Positions 25,358 to 37,361 of a DNA stretch of 64,000 nt are shown in pieces. Each line of letters begins with the position of its first letter. Position 1 is the first letter of the stretch. The notes under the pieces were generated by a model. It ran no database searches. It worked only from the letters and a program-made list of their open reading frames with translations, and was not told the origin of the DNA. The translations under genes and the position numbers were made by a program. Source of the stretch: Spisula solida (Eukaryota; Mollusca; Bivalvia; Venerida; Mactridae); assembly GCA_947247005.1 (NCBI GenBank), contig OX365948.1, forward strand, positions 34,972,601-35,036,600, given 5' to 3'.

Positions 25358-26929
25358 GTACGACTCGACACATACATAAACATTGTTATAATTGTGGATT
25401 TTTCTTTGCCTAAACAAGTGGCTTTAGTGCGTCGACAGGCGACGGCAGCCCAGGCGGTAATCTTGTTGAACGCATTTCAATGAAAGCAAATTATCATTAT
25501 TCAAATGATTCAGAAAACTACTCATCTTATATTTATATCTTATATCATGCTAACACAATCATTCCGATTTATTTGTTTTGAACAATGTAGGTGTTAAGCA
25601 GAATATACACTCATTTTGTATCACATTTGCATTATTTTACTAACCACCATCAACCATCTGGTAGAGGTCGTTGTTTTTGTTTTTTTAAGACAAATTGTCC
25701 CTATAAAAGAATAAAAAAGTCTTGGTACATTATGAAATACCCATGTCAGTGAAGACAGTCACCTGCTTCTTTTGGAGAAATGACACCAAATATTAAAAAT
25801 CACCAACAATTGTCGAAGCCTGCAATCGCCATGCCCATTGGTTCTGTGATATCTAGAACAAATCCAATAACCCAAAGTTGGATGGCAGCTAAGTTGTATG
25901 TATCAACGATTTTTTTCGAAAATGTTAGATGAAGAGTTTCAGAAAATGTTCATTAGTCCAATGCCAAGCAAAACAAACAACAGAGACAAAGGTCTTGGAG
26001 GCTGTACTAAGTATGCGACTACGGAATGATAATTGGAAAAAAATGTGTCACCTCTGAGGAATTATTTTTTTATCTTAGAGGAAATTATTATATAGACAGA
26101 GTCTGCTATTTTAGAAAGGGTCATGCTGATAGGCATAGGTGGACGTTAGTTAAGCTTCGTGTTTTCGCTTTCGTTTTGATGACATTGTTTTGTGTTTGAT
26201 TTATGAAAAAGGGGAACTCAAAATGATTGAACATAGTACAAAGTGAACGCATATTTTTTCTATGACGAAGGTTTGAATGTTTTTTTCGACAAAAATGTGA
26301 CACGTCCTTTTCTTGGTACTATGTGAAAGGCAGGGCGTTTCACCAACACTGAACATCCTTCCGCCCTACAGTACCTTACGAATTAGACTAGGGGGTATAT
26401 TATACCCAAACAGTGAATACCGAAGTCTCTTGATGAAGCATCAATAATTTAAATCAGGGAGAGTATTGGAACGTCGATCAGAGAAGGGAATTGTAAGCAT
26501 CACACTGAGGTTTTGGCCTTCAAACATACAAAATCAACACCCTCTTTACAATAGTAGATTTTGTTGTACACTTGATACATTACTATACACGATAGAATAG
26601 ACACACTTCGATTTCGTTGTGAAAATCATGAAAATAAATGATGTCCAATTATGTTCAAATATAAGTTGAACGCCTGTCGTATGTCTGAAAATAATACGAA
26701 TAAGGAATAAGGGGTAAAAATATATACAAATGTACACAAATGTATATTAATTTGACCAGACGTCAGATGAAAGGCCCATGATTCAATTTGTGTTATAAAA
26801 TATTGTTAAACGTAGGTTATCAGTCAAAAATTCAATGCGTTCGATTGAAACCCTTTAAAACTTGACTTTAATTCTAGGAATGACCAATAGTCTTAATACA
26901 TGTAATGGTAAATTTCATTCTTTTTACAG
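25358..26929 (+). other. Intron of the NTPase gene
   Basis: GT...AG interval of 1.57 kb, phase 1. The open frames inside (26,121-26,303 and 26,546-26,737, minus) are short and unrecognised. No strong repeat was seen. Confidence 0.75.
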
Positions 26930-27041
26930 ATTTTATCTCAGATCGAGCTTTAGACCCGATCGTGTACATGAAATTTTACCTGAGCGAAACAGATACAGGA
27001 GCAGTATACGCATTACCTGGAGTTAACAAGTGGATAGACAG
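26930..27041 (+). CDS. AAA_28/NadR-like NTPase, middle exon (SDR motif)
   Basis: A good acceptor (TTCTTTTTACAG) precedes it. Joined in phase to the previous exon it reads GIDFISDRALDPIVYMKFYL and continues to NKWIDR. The hydrophobic strand followed by SDR...DP...Y is the conserved block after Walker B in NadR/AAA_28-type kinases and NTPases. It ends in phase 2 at AG|GTTGGG, a weak but usable donor. The join restores an Arg codon and continuity with the next exon. Confidence 0.82.
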
Positions 27042-27759
27042 GTTGGGTCTGGTTTCATCTACACCACACAAACGTCAAATCAATTGATAGAATATGTCAA
27101 AATATTGATAATATTTAATAACTCCTGAGTATAATAATGAGTATCCGCATCCTATAGTATAGTAATTGTTGCGTCCTCCTCGGACAAAGGAAGTGATGGG
27201 TTCCACTCCGGACCGCAACATACCGAAGTCGTTAAAGCGATACTGACATTGCCCACTAGCTTCGTGATAGCATATTTATAAGGGAAGATTCAGTATTTCT
27301 GGCCTGGTTGCATGACCGAGTCCCCGGATGATGTAACTAGGAAACATGTAGTCTACATAAGTCTGAAATAGATTATTTTTTAACTCAGTTATCATGTACT
27401 GAGTATGAATTAGGCCGTTTTATTAACCTGAAGATATCTCGTAAAGTTCGGGAATGTGTAAAACAACAAGTCAGCTGATCAACTAGAAGAAAATCCTAAA
27501 AAACGCACCACATTGGACTTCATTTTTCAATGCATGTAGATACTCATGAAACACTCTGAATGTTATATTGATTACGGGTAAACTATGGGCCAAACATTTC
27601 TGAACTCACCAACCTAAATGTCTAATCAACCAAGTAAGCAATGGTCCTCTTGTATGTATAACACAATTGTTTGTTTCAATAAATGAGTAGTTACATGGAT
27701 ATATCCTAGAACTGTATCATTACTAATAAACTAGTATGCATGTAAACTTTCATTTTCAG
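27042..27759 (+). other. Intron of the NTPase gene with a tRNA-SINE-like segment
   Basis: A 0.72-kb phase 2 intron. Around 27,165-27,230 it holds GGGTTCCACTCC (box-B-like) within a segment flanked by GTTGCG and CGCAAC, consistent with a tRNA-derived SINE fragment rather than a functional tRNA. Confidence 0.6.
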
Positions 27760-27991
27760 ATTGAAGAAATCTCTAGTGATTTTAGTATATCCACACATCG
27801 AGTGTATTGAAGATGACAGCGTTCGTCTGAACTCCAGCCTAGAAGAACTTATACGTTTCCATGACATCTTCGAACAAGAACTACGATACAACAAAATCCC
27901 GTACTTTAGACTTTCTGAACTAGACAGGGAGACTAGAGTCACTCAAGTACTGAGTGAAATACGAGAATTTAGAGAGAAATTAACACTATAA
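27760..27991 (+). CDS. AAA_28/NadR-like NTPase, last exon with stop
   Basis: Starts after CATTTTCAG in phase 2 and encodes 76 residues plus TAA. The sequence opens LKKSLVILVYPHIECIEDD, continues with VRL and SSLEEL, then IPYFRLSELDRETRV and a C-terminal amphipathic helix ending EKLTL. A core beta-strand (VILVYP) followed by an ED-DxxR segment and a final strand-helix pair is the usual C-terminal layout of these single-domain P-loop proteins. The visible protein is about 184 residues, so the missing N-terminus is probably short. It is predicted to be soluble. No AATAAA is evident close downstream. Confidence 0.82.
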
Positions 27992-28719
27992 GTGAAGTCT
28001 GGAGAAACAGTGATGTTAGGCCCCTGCAAACCAACGCGAATACGAGGGTTGAGAACTTTTGTGACTGTGTCCATTACTAAAAAAAGTTTCAGCAACAAAC
28101 CAATAATTGTATACAGCTGTGTGTATAAATTATCCACTAGTCTTCTATGTAAAAACGAAACTTCTTAGGCGACAACGTGGTTCACAATTCATTAATATAT
28201 AAAGCTCGCCATTTGAATATTTGGTACCAAAATTAGACCATACATTTAGTTATTGTTTCACCTCAATTCCAGAATATTCTAAGTCTACACAAGTTCATTT
28301 TGAGAGAATTGTCTCTCTTGACCTCTCTACATGTATGTCAGTAACTAGAGATAGAACAAAATTGCACAGTAATTTTATTGTTAATCTTTAATGTCACAAT
28401 GTCATAATGTTCTAAATCTTTTTAATATAGCCTATATATCTTGAAAAGAGCTTTCCGACGATACAAAAAAACTCATTTTTGTTCTCAAAGAAATTAGTTA
28501 GAACATCCTGGAATTGAGGTGACGTTTTACTGATACATGTAATATGTTTTTACAGCATAAATGTTCAAGTTTTGATATGTATAAATGTACCACACACACT
28601 ATAATTCTACGCACAAAATACAATAATCACTTGCCGGCAGCCGATATTTGAACTTGCTACAAACCGAAAGTCCGGCAGTATATTTTGTAAACAAAACCAA
28701 CAGATTTCCCGAAAATCAA
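27992..28719. other. 3' flank of the NTPase gene
   Basis: AT-rich sequence holding the presumed 3' UTR. I could not place a canonical polyadenylation signal. No further gene was seen. Confidence 0.5.
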
Positions 28720-29295
28720 ATATCCTTTCCGCTACCATAGCGTACTAATGCAGACTCGCCGGGATGGCCATTTCGGATTTCCGTAGTTTTCGACCTAAAT
28801 TCCCAAATTCGAGAATTTTGCTGTCATGGGTACGCAGGCATCCCAGACTACAGGATATTACGGGCCCAGGGTCGTGCACAGGTTTTTGGGCCCGCTAGAC
28901 CCCTTTAAAGAGGGATTTGAACGTAGATTTTACAAAACTGAAATTACTGGTCCTACCCACCTTTGCGGTACGATTCCCTGTGGAATTGCATTAACATTTA
29001 GCGCCAAAAAGTTTTTATTTTTCTATAGTAGGAATATAAGGCTAGACAAATGGGTCAGGACCAATGCCCTAAAGGGGCCAAAAAGTAGACCTGTCAAGCT
29101 AAAAAAAAGAAGTTTTTCGCGCAAGGGTCACCGTCACATCGTCATTTCCGGTGACCTTTAGTCAAAATGTTGATAATTGTTTCTACTTTCGAGTTTTTAT
29201 CAGTGCTGCAAGTCAATAGTGTCTCAGGGACGGGGTATAGGGACCATATGAATTTCTCTTAACCCCCCAAAAAATCGTGGTAGCGGACAGGATAT
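28720..29295. mobile_element. Probable TA-target MITE, about 576 bp
   Basis: The ends carry TCCTTTCCGCTACCA (from 28,722) and the reverse complement of TCCTGTCCGCTACCA (ending 29,293), next to TA on both sides. An open frame of 111 codons at 28,826-29,161 lies inside but matches no protein pattern I know, so it is treated as fortuitous. The similarity of the inverted ends (14 of 15) is convincing, but the family is unknown. Confidence 0.55.
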
Positions 29296-30949
29296 GGGTC
29301 ATGTTTGTTGATGTTATCAACATTGCATTTGGGAAATATAAATAATGATTAATCTATAAAGCTACATGTATTTAGTAATTCTTTATGATATGTCTTGTAA
29401 TGGTCGTAGAAACAAGAAACTCGATATGAAAACACCAAATTACCATTTTTTACGGAAACATAATTTGTTACTTTCACGCAAACGTAGCTATACTTATATC
29501 TCAGATTGATAACATGGGTGTATCCTAGAGCGATACAAGAGGTATATTTACCGGAGACAACGGAAATGGTCGAGCCTTCACGCTTGCTTGTGATGTATGG
29601 TAGTGCATGTGGTTTGATCTTGTTTGTTGGCTCTAAACCATAGGCACATGGTTTCAAATTATCTGAGTGTACCCTTATAAAGAAGGCCAACCTCCTCAGA
29701 GTGACACGTCCATTACATTGTCCATTGTCACTGTACTAAAACAAAGCCTTAATGATACAAGGGTATGAGATAAGAGAAGTCCATATTTTCCGTCTCAATG
29801 CTGAACCTAAAGCCATGGATATAATGGAATCATTAATTTAGGTAAGTCGCGGTAATGGAATTATATCTGAACATATGCACTCAAAGTGAAACTTCTACCA
29901 TATATGCTGAAAAGCTTTTTGAGAATTATAGATAGTTGCATACCACAGTATATAGTCTTCGTTTAATAAGAGACAAATATTCAATATCCGGACATTTGTA
30001 TCATTCAAGCAATGTTCCTTAATGACTATTTTACCGAATATCCAAGTCTGAAAATGATACAAGCTTATGTGTGATAACAATAAAATTTTCGATTTGGCAA
30101 AAGAAAAGATTATATTAAGTCAGACAGGGAAGGCAGCACTCAACTTAACCAGCCGAGCACAGAAATCATTAAAAACACACAAGCACAATGCCCAACTGAA
30201 CCAACCGAGCAAATTTTAAAAAATGAATCATATATTTTTGTGCTTCTTACTATGGCTTATCATTCTCGTTCACTGGAGTATTCTTCACCTGTGATATAGT
30301 ATTGGAACTTGACTATCCTCTGATGTATGAGGATGTGGCTGATGGAAATACTGAGAAATACTGAAAACATTAAAATGACAGTATTATCTTTTGAATGTCG
30401 GTCTCCGTATCAACATGTACAGTCAACGAAACAACATATTGAATTTGGACAAAATGAATGTATTCATTACAAATCCTGTTTATCTATGACATTTGACTCA
30501 TATGCTATGTATCTGTCATGTTTCATTAGTTAATACACGCCGTTTGTACCGCTTATGTCAGAAATAGTTTACAGCAATTGCAATCAACATACACATATAT
30601 ATGGGCTTAACATAAAAGTTAAGAATTTGAATGATGTTTAAACAAAACTATTTATAAATTAAAAAAATTCAGTAATTGTTTCAGAATAATTTTTTTAAAT
30701 TAAGTGAACACAAATTAGTTCTAAGTACTATGTAGTACTTTCATTGTAAATACACTGTATACAAGATATCGAGAGTATCATGCAAGCCACTATTGATTGA
30801 GCCGTTGCTACAGTTTTGCAGGCAACCCTCGGTGTCCGAAACAAGTTTTGAATGTGTGTCCAAAATGTTCGTGGCAGTCATATTTCAGTGGCGTAGCTTC
30901 CTATTGACTGAATAGGCCGCGGCCTACACTATTTCCCAAAAAGTCGAAA
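29296..30949. other. Non-coding sequence
   Basis: AT-rich. Contains a 113-codon minus-strand open frame (29,349-29,690) and other short frames with no recognisable motif or splice partners. No gene is called. Confidence 0.45.
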
Positions 30950-31078
30950 AAAATAAAAATGCAAAAAATGCACAAAAAAACCAAAGGAGTAGGGGTACAT
31001 GAGTGTCTATATCAAAAATAAAAATGCAAAAAATGCACACAAAAAACCAAAGGAGTAGGGGTACATGAGTGTCTAAAT
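30950..31078. repeat. Two-copy tandem duplication, 65 bp
   Basis: ATAAAAATGCAAAAAATGCAC starts one copy at 30,953 and the other at 31,018, each followed by AAAGGAGTAGGGGTACATGA. The copies are almost identical. Confidence 0.9.
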
Positions 31079-31129
31079 CAGCTGTAATTATTGATTTTTA
31101 GATCTAGAACAGTTCAGAGAACACCTACG

Positions 31130-31400
31130 GCACTTTAGAATATAACCTACATTATGAGCCAATGAAAACGCCGAATTTCGGCGGTTAAATGAAAATTTAA
31201 TCATTAAAATTTTCTCTTCACAGACTTGACGTCATGCGTTGGCGCTACTTTCTATCGACCAATCAGAATGCAAAATGTTATATTCTAAGTTAGTTAGAAC
31301 ATATTAAGTAAATTTTAATGACTACAAAGGACTCGCTTCGCTTCGCTCGCTCCGCCCTTTTTAATCATTAAAATTTACTTAATATGTTCTAACTATAACA
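31130..31400. mobile_element. Foldback (inverted-repeat) element with CTCGCTTCGCTCGC loop
   Basis: The inner palindrome has arms of about 33 bp: 31,291-31,323 (TAGTTAGAACATATTAAGTA...) and 31,363-31,395, its reverse complement. They enclose a loop rich in CTCGCTTCGCTTCGCTCGC. A weaker outer inverted repeat pairs TTTAGAATATAACCTACATT near 31,134 with the TGCAAAATGTTATATTCTAA stretch near 31,270. Such nested arms are typical of foldback-type non-autonomous elements. It has no coding capacity. Confidence 0.65.
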
Positions 31401-33216
31401 TATATTTCAAATAAGATCCCGGGGATTGTGCATGTGACAGTTTTACCTGACAAACGAGTTTATATTTATAACGGTTCTTGTTTAACTTTGTAAGCATAGT
31501 ATTTTTATATTTTTTAATCATTTTAATAGGATAATGAGGCAGTGAAAATCAATATCTTATACTACAGTCATACCATTCAATACCCTGTATTGCATTTGTT
31601 AATTAATGATATTAAAAGAAATAACAATGTTTATATGCACAATGATTTGTACACAAATGACTGAGCTGAATAAAGGAGTTATAGTTGCATCATTGTCCTA
31701 TTGTAATATGTACCATTATACTCCAGTGTACAAAACACTTACTGTATGCAGATAATAAATGGCAACAATATAAACATTCCAACGGAATAAAATACCATAC
31801 AATGTGACAAAGTGTAAACTTATTTCTAACTACATTAATACACAGCAAGAAAGAGATACAGAAGTGAACATCACACACACTGCATCAAATCAGCAATAAA
31901 AACAGTAAATGACTTACCACAACATTGATCAATACAATAGCACTCTTCATCTTTAGAGTTATTTGTTTTGATAATTCAAAGTCGAATTGATTTCAGTGAG
32001 GTTTGGTGCGGCATTTATAAATTTCAATTTTCTTAAGATACTGTGTGTTCACAGTAATGATCCACCACAATCAATGCCGACCATGAAATGTTTTTACTAC
32101 GATGCCGCAACGATCTGCAAGACCCTACTATGTTGATAGACAAACCTTAGACTGTAGCACTTTGTTGCGCCGTTCATGCCGAAAATACTAACATAGTACG
32201 CTTTGGTATGATGCGTACACTTATCATTGAGTTTGAAGCATTCATTGTATGAAAGAGTCATTGAACCCATTTATAAATTGGATGATGATTTATGTTAACC
32301 TACGCGATTCCACAACGACTCTATACCACGATCACAAAGATCCTCTCCCGATTGACCATGATTGGTCACGATTTGGACCAAGTTTAGATCGTAGCATTGG
32401 GACCCAATGTGTGAACGCAGTATAACGGTACGCTTAAATTTGCAACTGAGCGCAGCGACAACGAAGGTCATTGCGTAGGTGTGTCATCATATCAAATAGT
32501 TGCATGTTCTTACAGGACATAATATTGCCGTAATACGTATTTACCTTAGTTAGCTGTTGGTGTTTAATGATAGGCATTGTTGAATGTGTTTGTTATACAT
32601 ACAACTGGTGATGTTGCTTTGATTGTGTATCATTCTTTCCTGTTTGTGCGTTCGACTGAGACAGTCGTAGTGTGTGGTCATTCGGTTTTATTCCTGCTAA
32701 ATTCGCCATTGACTCCCGCTTCTAGGGAAGAGACAGAAAATTTGTGATAAAAAGAATCCGGGCTCGCTACCCTAGCTCTTTCTGTTCAGGCAATTACTTC
32801 ATTATTCAAACTATTTTTCTTATCAGCAATTCACTTAACGTGCCTAAAACAAACGTTATGTTCCTGAATCAATAGTAAAGGGGACTAAGTGCTGATGGTG
32901 TTTTGAAATTAATATATTTAAAATAATAAGAATGTGTTGTCCATGGATTGGATGCACCACACCCGGGCCTCCCTGTCATTAGCACTTTATTAGCACAATG
33001 ACCCAGAATATGTTGACAATGAAACATATAACCAGCCTTGAACGATATTTTAAAAAGTCAGCTTGATGATTTTCTTTGTCTTCAAACTCGGTTTTCAGAC
33101 AAGGTATATGACCGTATTGAAACTAGAACAGCAAACTCACAACACCTGGTGCATCCATGGTCATAGCTAATACACAAAATGTACACTTCATATGATACAT
33201 ATGTGATATACACACA
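31401..33216. other. Non-coding sequence
   Basis: No recognisable gene. Open frames such as 31,690-31,878 (minus) lack motifs. Short palindrome-like words occur but nothing I can name. Confidence 0.45.
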
Positions 33217-33440
33217 GCTGATCCCCGTCCATCCAACCGCTTACTATATAAGTATCGCTGATCCTGGTCGACCAAACCACAACCCATACAAACAGTGCTG
33301 TTTCCTGTCCACCCAACCGCTGCCAATACAATTACTGCTGATCCTCGCCCACCCAACGCTCCCTATGCACACATCACTGATCCCAGGCCACCAAACCCAC
33401 TCCCTTTATAAACAATGCTGATCCCCGTCCATCCAACCAC
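33217..33440. repeat. 40-bp degenerate minisatellite, 5-6 copies
   Basis: GCTGATCC-type words followed by CCACCCAACC occur at 33,217, 33,257, 33,297, 33,337, 33,376 and 33,417, giving a period of 40 bp. Open frames on both strands here are repeat read-through. Confidence 0.85.
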
Positions 33441-33457
33441 CGTTATTTACTGCAACT

Positions 33458-34128
33458 AGTAATTGGAGGGTACAGGTTGTTTTATTTACTCTGACATTTA
33501 TTGTTGATGATAATTGGAGGATACAGAGTGGACCCTGACATTTATTTCTGATGGTTTGTGGAGGGTACAGTTTGGACCATGACATTAACTGTGGCTAGTA
33601 TTTGGAGTGTACAGGTTGGACCCTGACATTTATTTCTGATGATATTTGAAGGGTACAGATTGGGCCATGACATTTACCGCGGCTAATATAAGGAGGGTCC
33701 AGTTTGCACCCTGACATTAACTGTGGCTAGTATTTGGAGAGTACAGGTTGGACCCTGACATTTATTTCTGATGATATTTGAAGGGTAAAGATTGGGCCCC
33801 GATATTTATTGCTGATGGTATTTGGAGGGTACAGGTTGGGCCCTGACATTTATTGCTGATTGTATTTGGAGGGTACAGGTTGGGCCCTGAAATTTATGTC
33901 GGATTGCATTTGGAGGGTACAGGTTGGGTCCGACATTCATGTCCGATGGTATTTGGAGGGAACAGATTGGGCCCTGACATTTATGTCTGATGGTATTTGG
34001 AGGGAACAGATTGGGCCCTGACATTTATGTCTGATTGTATTTGTAGGGTACAGGTTGGGCCCTGACATTCAGGTCTTATGGTATTTGGAGGGTACAGGTT
34101 GGGCCCTGATATTTATGTTGGATTGTAG
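33458..34128. repeat. 44-bp minisatellite, about 15 copies
   Basis: The unit core is TATTTGGAGGGTACAGGTTG followed by GGCCCTGACATTTAT. Starts at 33,819, 33,863 and 33,907 show the 44-bp spacing. Units to the left are more diverged than those to the right. The minus-strand frame at 33,806-34,024 is repeat translation. Confidence 0.92.
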
Positions 34129-36286
34129 ATGAAGTCACAAATCAAGTCATGGCTGACACTTCAAGCCAACAAAACATGTGCAAACGTTTGTCACAGTCCG
34201 TAACAAGACGTACAGTCAACATTCTCTAATGCATGCATTGTCCACTTTATAATGACAAAAGGAAGAATGAAAATACAAAATGATATACATGTATGTTTGT
34301 CACTGTCCTTTTTGTTAAACTTACATCATTGTTTTGGCAACATCTTTTATATTGTACATGTACGAATATCACTAACTCAATTTTAACAGTTTGAAACAAT
34401 AAATTCCTTTGTCTACGTGTACATGTGATACAACACAATTATATGCTAGTACTCAATCTAATGTCCTTAAATCTTGTTAATAGTCATTTAGACCGGACCT
34501 GTTTCCTACAGAGCTAGCAATTTGTAAACTGTTCTGTTTGTGCCTCTCATGATCTCTTGTTTCTGTTTAGTGCTGCATGCATTCCCTGTCCGATTTGTAG
34601 TTGGTACCAACTATAAATGTGAAGTTCCATTGAAATCTGACTAAAAAGAGAATAACTGCAGACAAACGTTGTGCCATCCATGCAAGATACAATCAATATG
34701 TCTTCCTGAGTCTCCGGGCGTTATATTGGAGACATCATTCCCACTATATAAAGCAACGAAAAGAACAACAAACACAGTTTATATGGTTAGAGATTCTTTA
34801 TATGGTCATAAAATTGTTTATACTCCTGCGTTTTACAAGACAAGCATATCAGTTAACTTGGGCAGACTATGTTATCCAGCAGACCTTAACATGTAAATTA
34901 CCATTCACCAATAAATTCCCTATCTATAAATCACTAGTATAAATAAGAAGTTTAATATTGCGTTCAAGCGTTTTGAGCCCAATATATAAACATCTAAACT
35001 TAAGATAATTCCTTGTATTCTGGACAACGTCTCCGTCAGACAAAATATACATGACAAATCCAACTGGTTGAACATAAACAGCTCAAATAATTATAAATAC
35101 ATTACACATATTATTAACAACTTTTTCCCATGTACATTATTTTAATTTATCATATTACATTTTAATACAATATATCGATGCTTTAAGCAAAATAATAGAT
35201 TACAAAATGTTTTCTTTTTTCTTCGCAAAAACAACTATAACAATAATAACATAGCAAAGTACACTTAAATGACCCACCCATTGGATATAAAAATACATTT
35301 TGTAGTATTTAGTAGCATAAATCAAAGTATTCAAAAACAAATATTTCCACAGAAACGACAAGTTTTATGACACAACCTTGATAGCGAGACTTGTACGAAG
35401 TCACAGTTTAGATTATTTGTGAATTTTAATATTCATTTGAATAGCGTAAAAATATGCACATAAAAATTGAATGCATTTTTAAAAAAGTTAAATGCATAAA
35501 TAAACACATGTGCTAAGCATTTAGAAATTATAACTATGACCCCATATTCAACTATATATAACACTATACTATTAGCTCTAGCTCTAAGACATTTAGACAC
35601 AAAAATGTGAAATTAAACAAAAAAACTGTCCCCACATTTTTTTTCATTATTTCACATTTTTCCTCAAAAAGATCTAATATGATGAGAGAGTGTCATTTTA
35701 ATTCGTCCCCTAACTAATATGACACTCTTTCATATTGATGTCAATTTATACCTGTTAAAACGGTAATAAATACATGATCTGGGTCCCCAACCAAATCTGT
35801 ACCTATTCTTGATTACACAGTCTATTTTATGATATAAACAAGGCTTGCAATAGTTTGATGCATAGCACAAAAACACACATAACATTTGGCAATAATAAAT
35901 ACTTCAAAATAAGGGAATGAAGCTTCATTTCACAATTCCGTATCTCAACTCATGTACAAATGAGACTAGCGTACCAAAACATGCATAGATACACAAGTTA
36001 AGGGTCGATTGTTCTCAAACAGAACTTAAAGACATGTCTCTAACCTTGTCATTGGCCAGACTGTACACTAAACTGACTAATCAGAGATTTGTGTAGTCAG
36101 ACTAGTTACTCAAATTTATGACCACATCCTGTGTAGTGAAATTTACAACTGTACAAACATGTTTAGACTGAGCAACAAATATTACTTTAAACAAAGTCAG
36201 TGTTTACTCCCAACAATTGTAATCATATCACAATAATCTTGTACAAAAGCAAATAGGCTAGTTAATCACTGAACAATAACATATTC
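34129..36286. other. Intergenic or extended 3' UTR sequence of the spectraplakin gene
   Basis: AT-rich, with no gene recognised. Part may belong to a long 3' UTR of the minus-strand gene if polyadenylation occurs below 36,287. The open frame at 34,669-34,896 has no motif support. Confidence 0.4.
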
Positions 36287-36292
36287 TTTATT
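36287..36292 (-). terminator. Candidate polyadenylation signal AATAAA of the spectraplakin gene
   Basis: TTTATT on the plus strand reads AATAAA on the minus strand, about 800 nt after the stop codon. It is one plausible signal in AT-rich sequence, so it is not decisive. Confidence 0.3.
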
Positions 36293-37092
36293 GAACATTT
36301 TCCCAAATCAACAACAAAGCAACTTCACTTTCAACTCTTTCAGAAGCAAATGAAGCATGTTTAAATAAATTTGTACTTTAAAAGCAAACACCCAACTTCT
36401 TTGGTCCCCCATTTAAGTTCATCTAATTCGAAAGAGATGAGAGTCAGGTAAATATACAAACAAAAACAAGTCTTAACTGAACTTTGAAATCCTCCAACTT
36501 TTAGTCTTAAACCTTTACTCACATATAATGTCTAGTTTAGTGTATCTCTTATAATATTCTGAACCAATTTTCCAGATAATATATCACGTGATATATACGC
36601 CTTTTGTGAAACACAACATAGAAATGGTTTGACAAATCATGGTATATGTAATATAAAGGAATGTCAATGAAACACTTTATAATATTACTTTCAATCTGGC
36701 TTCCCTTCCATTTGTATAATCAACATCTATTCATCAATTGTTATCAAAAACTTATGTCGAAAAAAATATTCAAGAAAAAAAATCCAGTAAGAGAAGCACC
36801 AAAAACAGCCAACCGCCTCAAAACACATCTAGAGCTTCATATAATCATCTCACAACACTATGTAGCTCAACATGATCCTCACTGAATAGTTCAAAGCAAC
36901 TCAAAATGTAAACAAGACTCATCATGACAAGAAATAAGGTTCAACAACATCTCTCACTTTCAATATTTACGTGAAAAAGAATTCTCGGTGATGAAATGTA
37001 TAAGGAACAACGTCCATTATAATAACTTGATGTCCAACAAAAAAAACGACAGCATTCTATATGAAAGACATGGGCACAAACTTTTCACATTT
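36293..37092 (-). other. Presumed 3' UTR of the spectraplakin gene
   Basis: AT-rich sequence directly after the stop codon at 37,093-37,095. The 74-codon plus-strand frame at 36,661-36,885 has no homology and lies in this UTR. Confidence 0.55.
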
Positions 37093-37361
37093 TCATCGCT
37101 TTTTAGGAGTCAATTTTGGTATTTTTGACATTCTTGTAGGAGTGCTAGTACTTGATCTATTTGGTGTAGAAACGTTTCGTGTTTGAACTATATGAGTTTG
37201 GTATGTACGTGTGGTTTCATTTCTGCCGCCAACATTTCTTGTTTCACTTTGTACCGTAGTGAACACTTCTGGCTCACTGATTTCTGATGTTTCACTTCCT
37301 GTTGGACTAAATGGTCGACTTCCTGTGCTGGCACGACTTGAACTTCTACTAACAGGTGTTG
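37093..37361 (-). CDS. Spectraplakin last exon: tail with SxIP motif and stop
   Basis: Begins after a TATTTTTAG acceptor in phase 1 and runs 88 full codons to TGA. It is rich in Ser, Thr and Arg ([20 protein letters not shown] at the start) and ends [16 protein letters not shown] fits the S/T-x-I-P motif that docks on EB1 at growing microtubule ends, here in the usual basic, Ser/Pro-rich setting. The Gly-Ser-Arg-like stretch resembles the microtubule-lattice-binding repeats of the family. An in-frame ATG upstream at about 37,413 lies in the intron and is not a start. Confidence 0.93.

Noticed and set aside
25110..25373. 87-codon minus-strand frame over the NTPase exon
   Set aside because: Antisense shadow of the exon. 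The plus strand has the P-loop, phases and splice sites.
28826..29161. 111-codon plus-strand open frame starting MGTQASQ
   Set aside because: It lies within a probable MITE and has no recognisable domain or splice partners.
29349..29690. 113-codon minus-strand open frame
   Set aside because: No motif, no neighbouring exons; length is possible by chance in 64 kb.
33806..34024. 72-codon minus-strand frame with repeated GPN/PPN peptides
   Set aside because: Translation of the 44-bp minisatellite.
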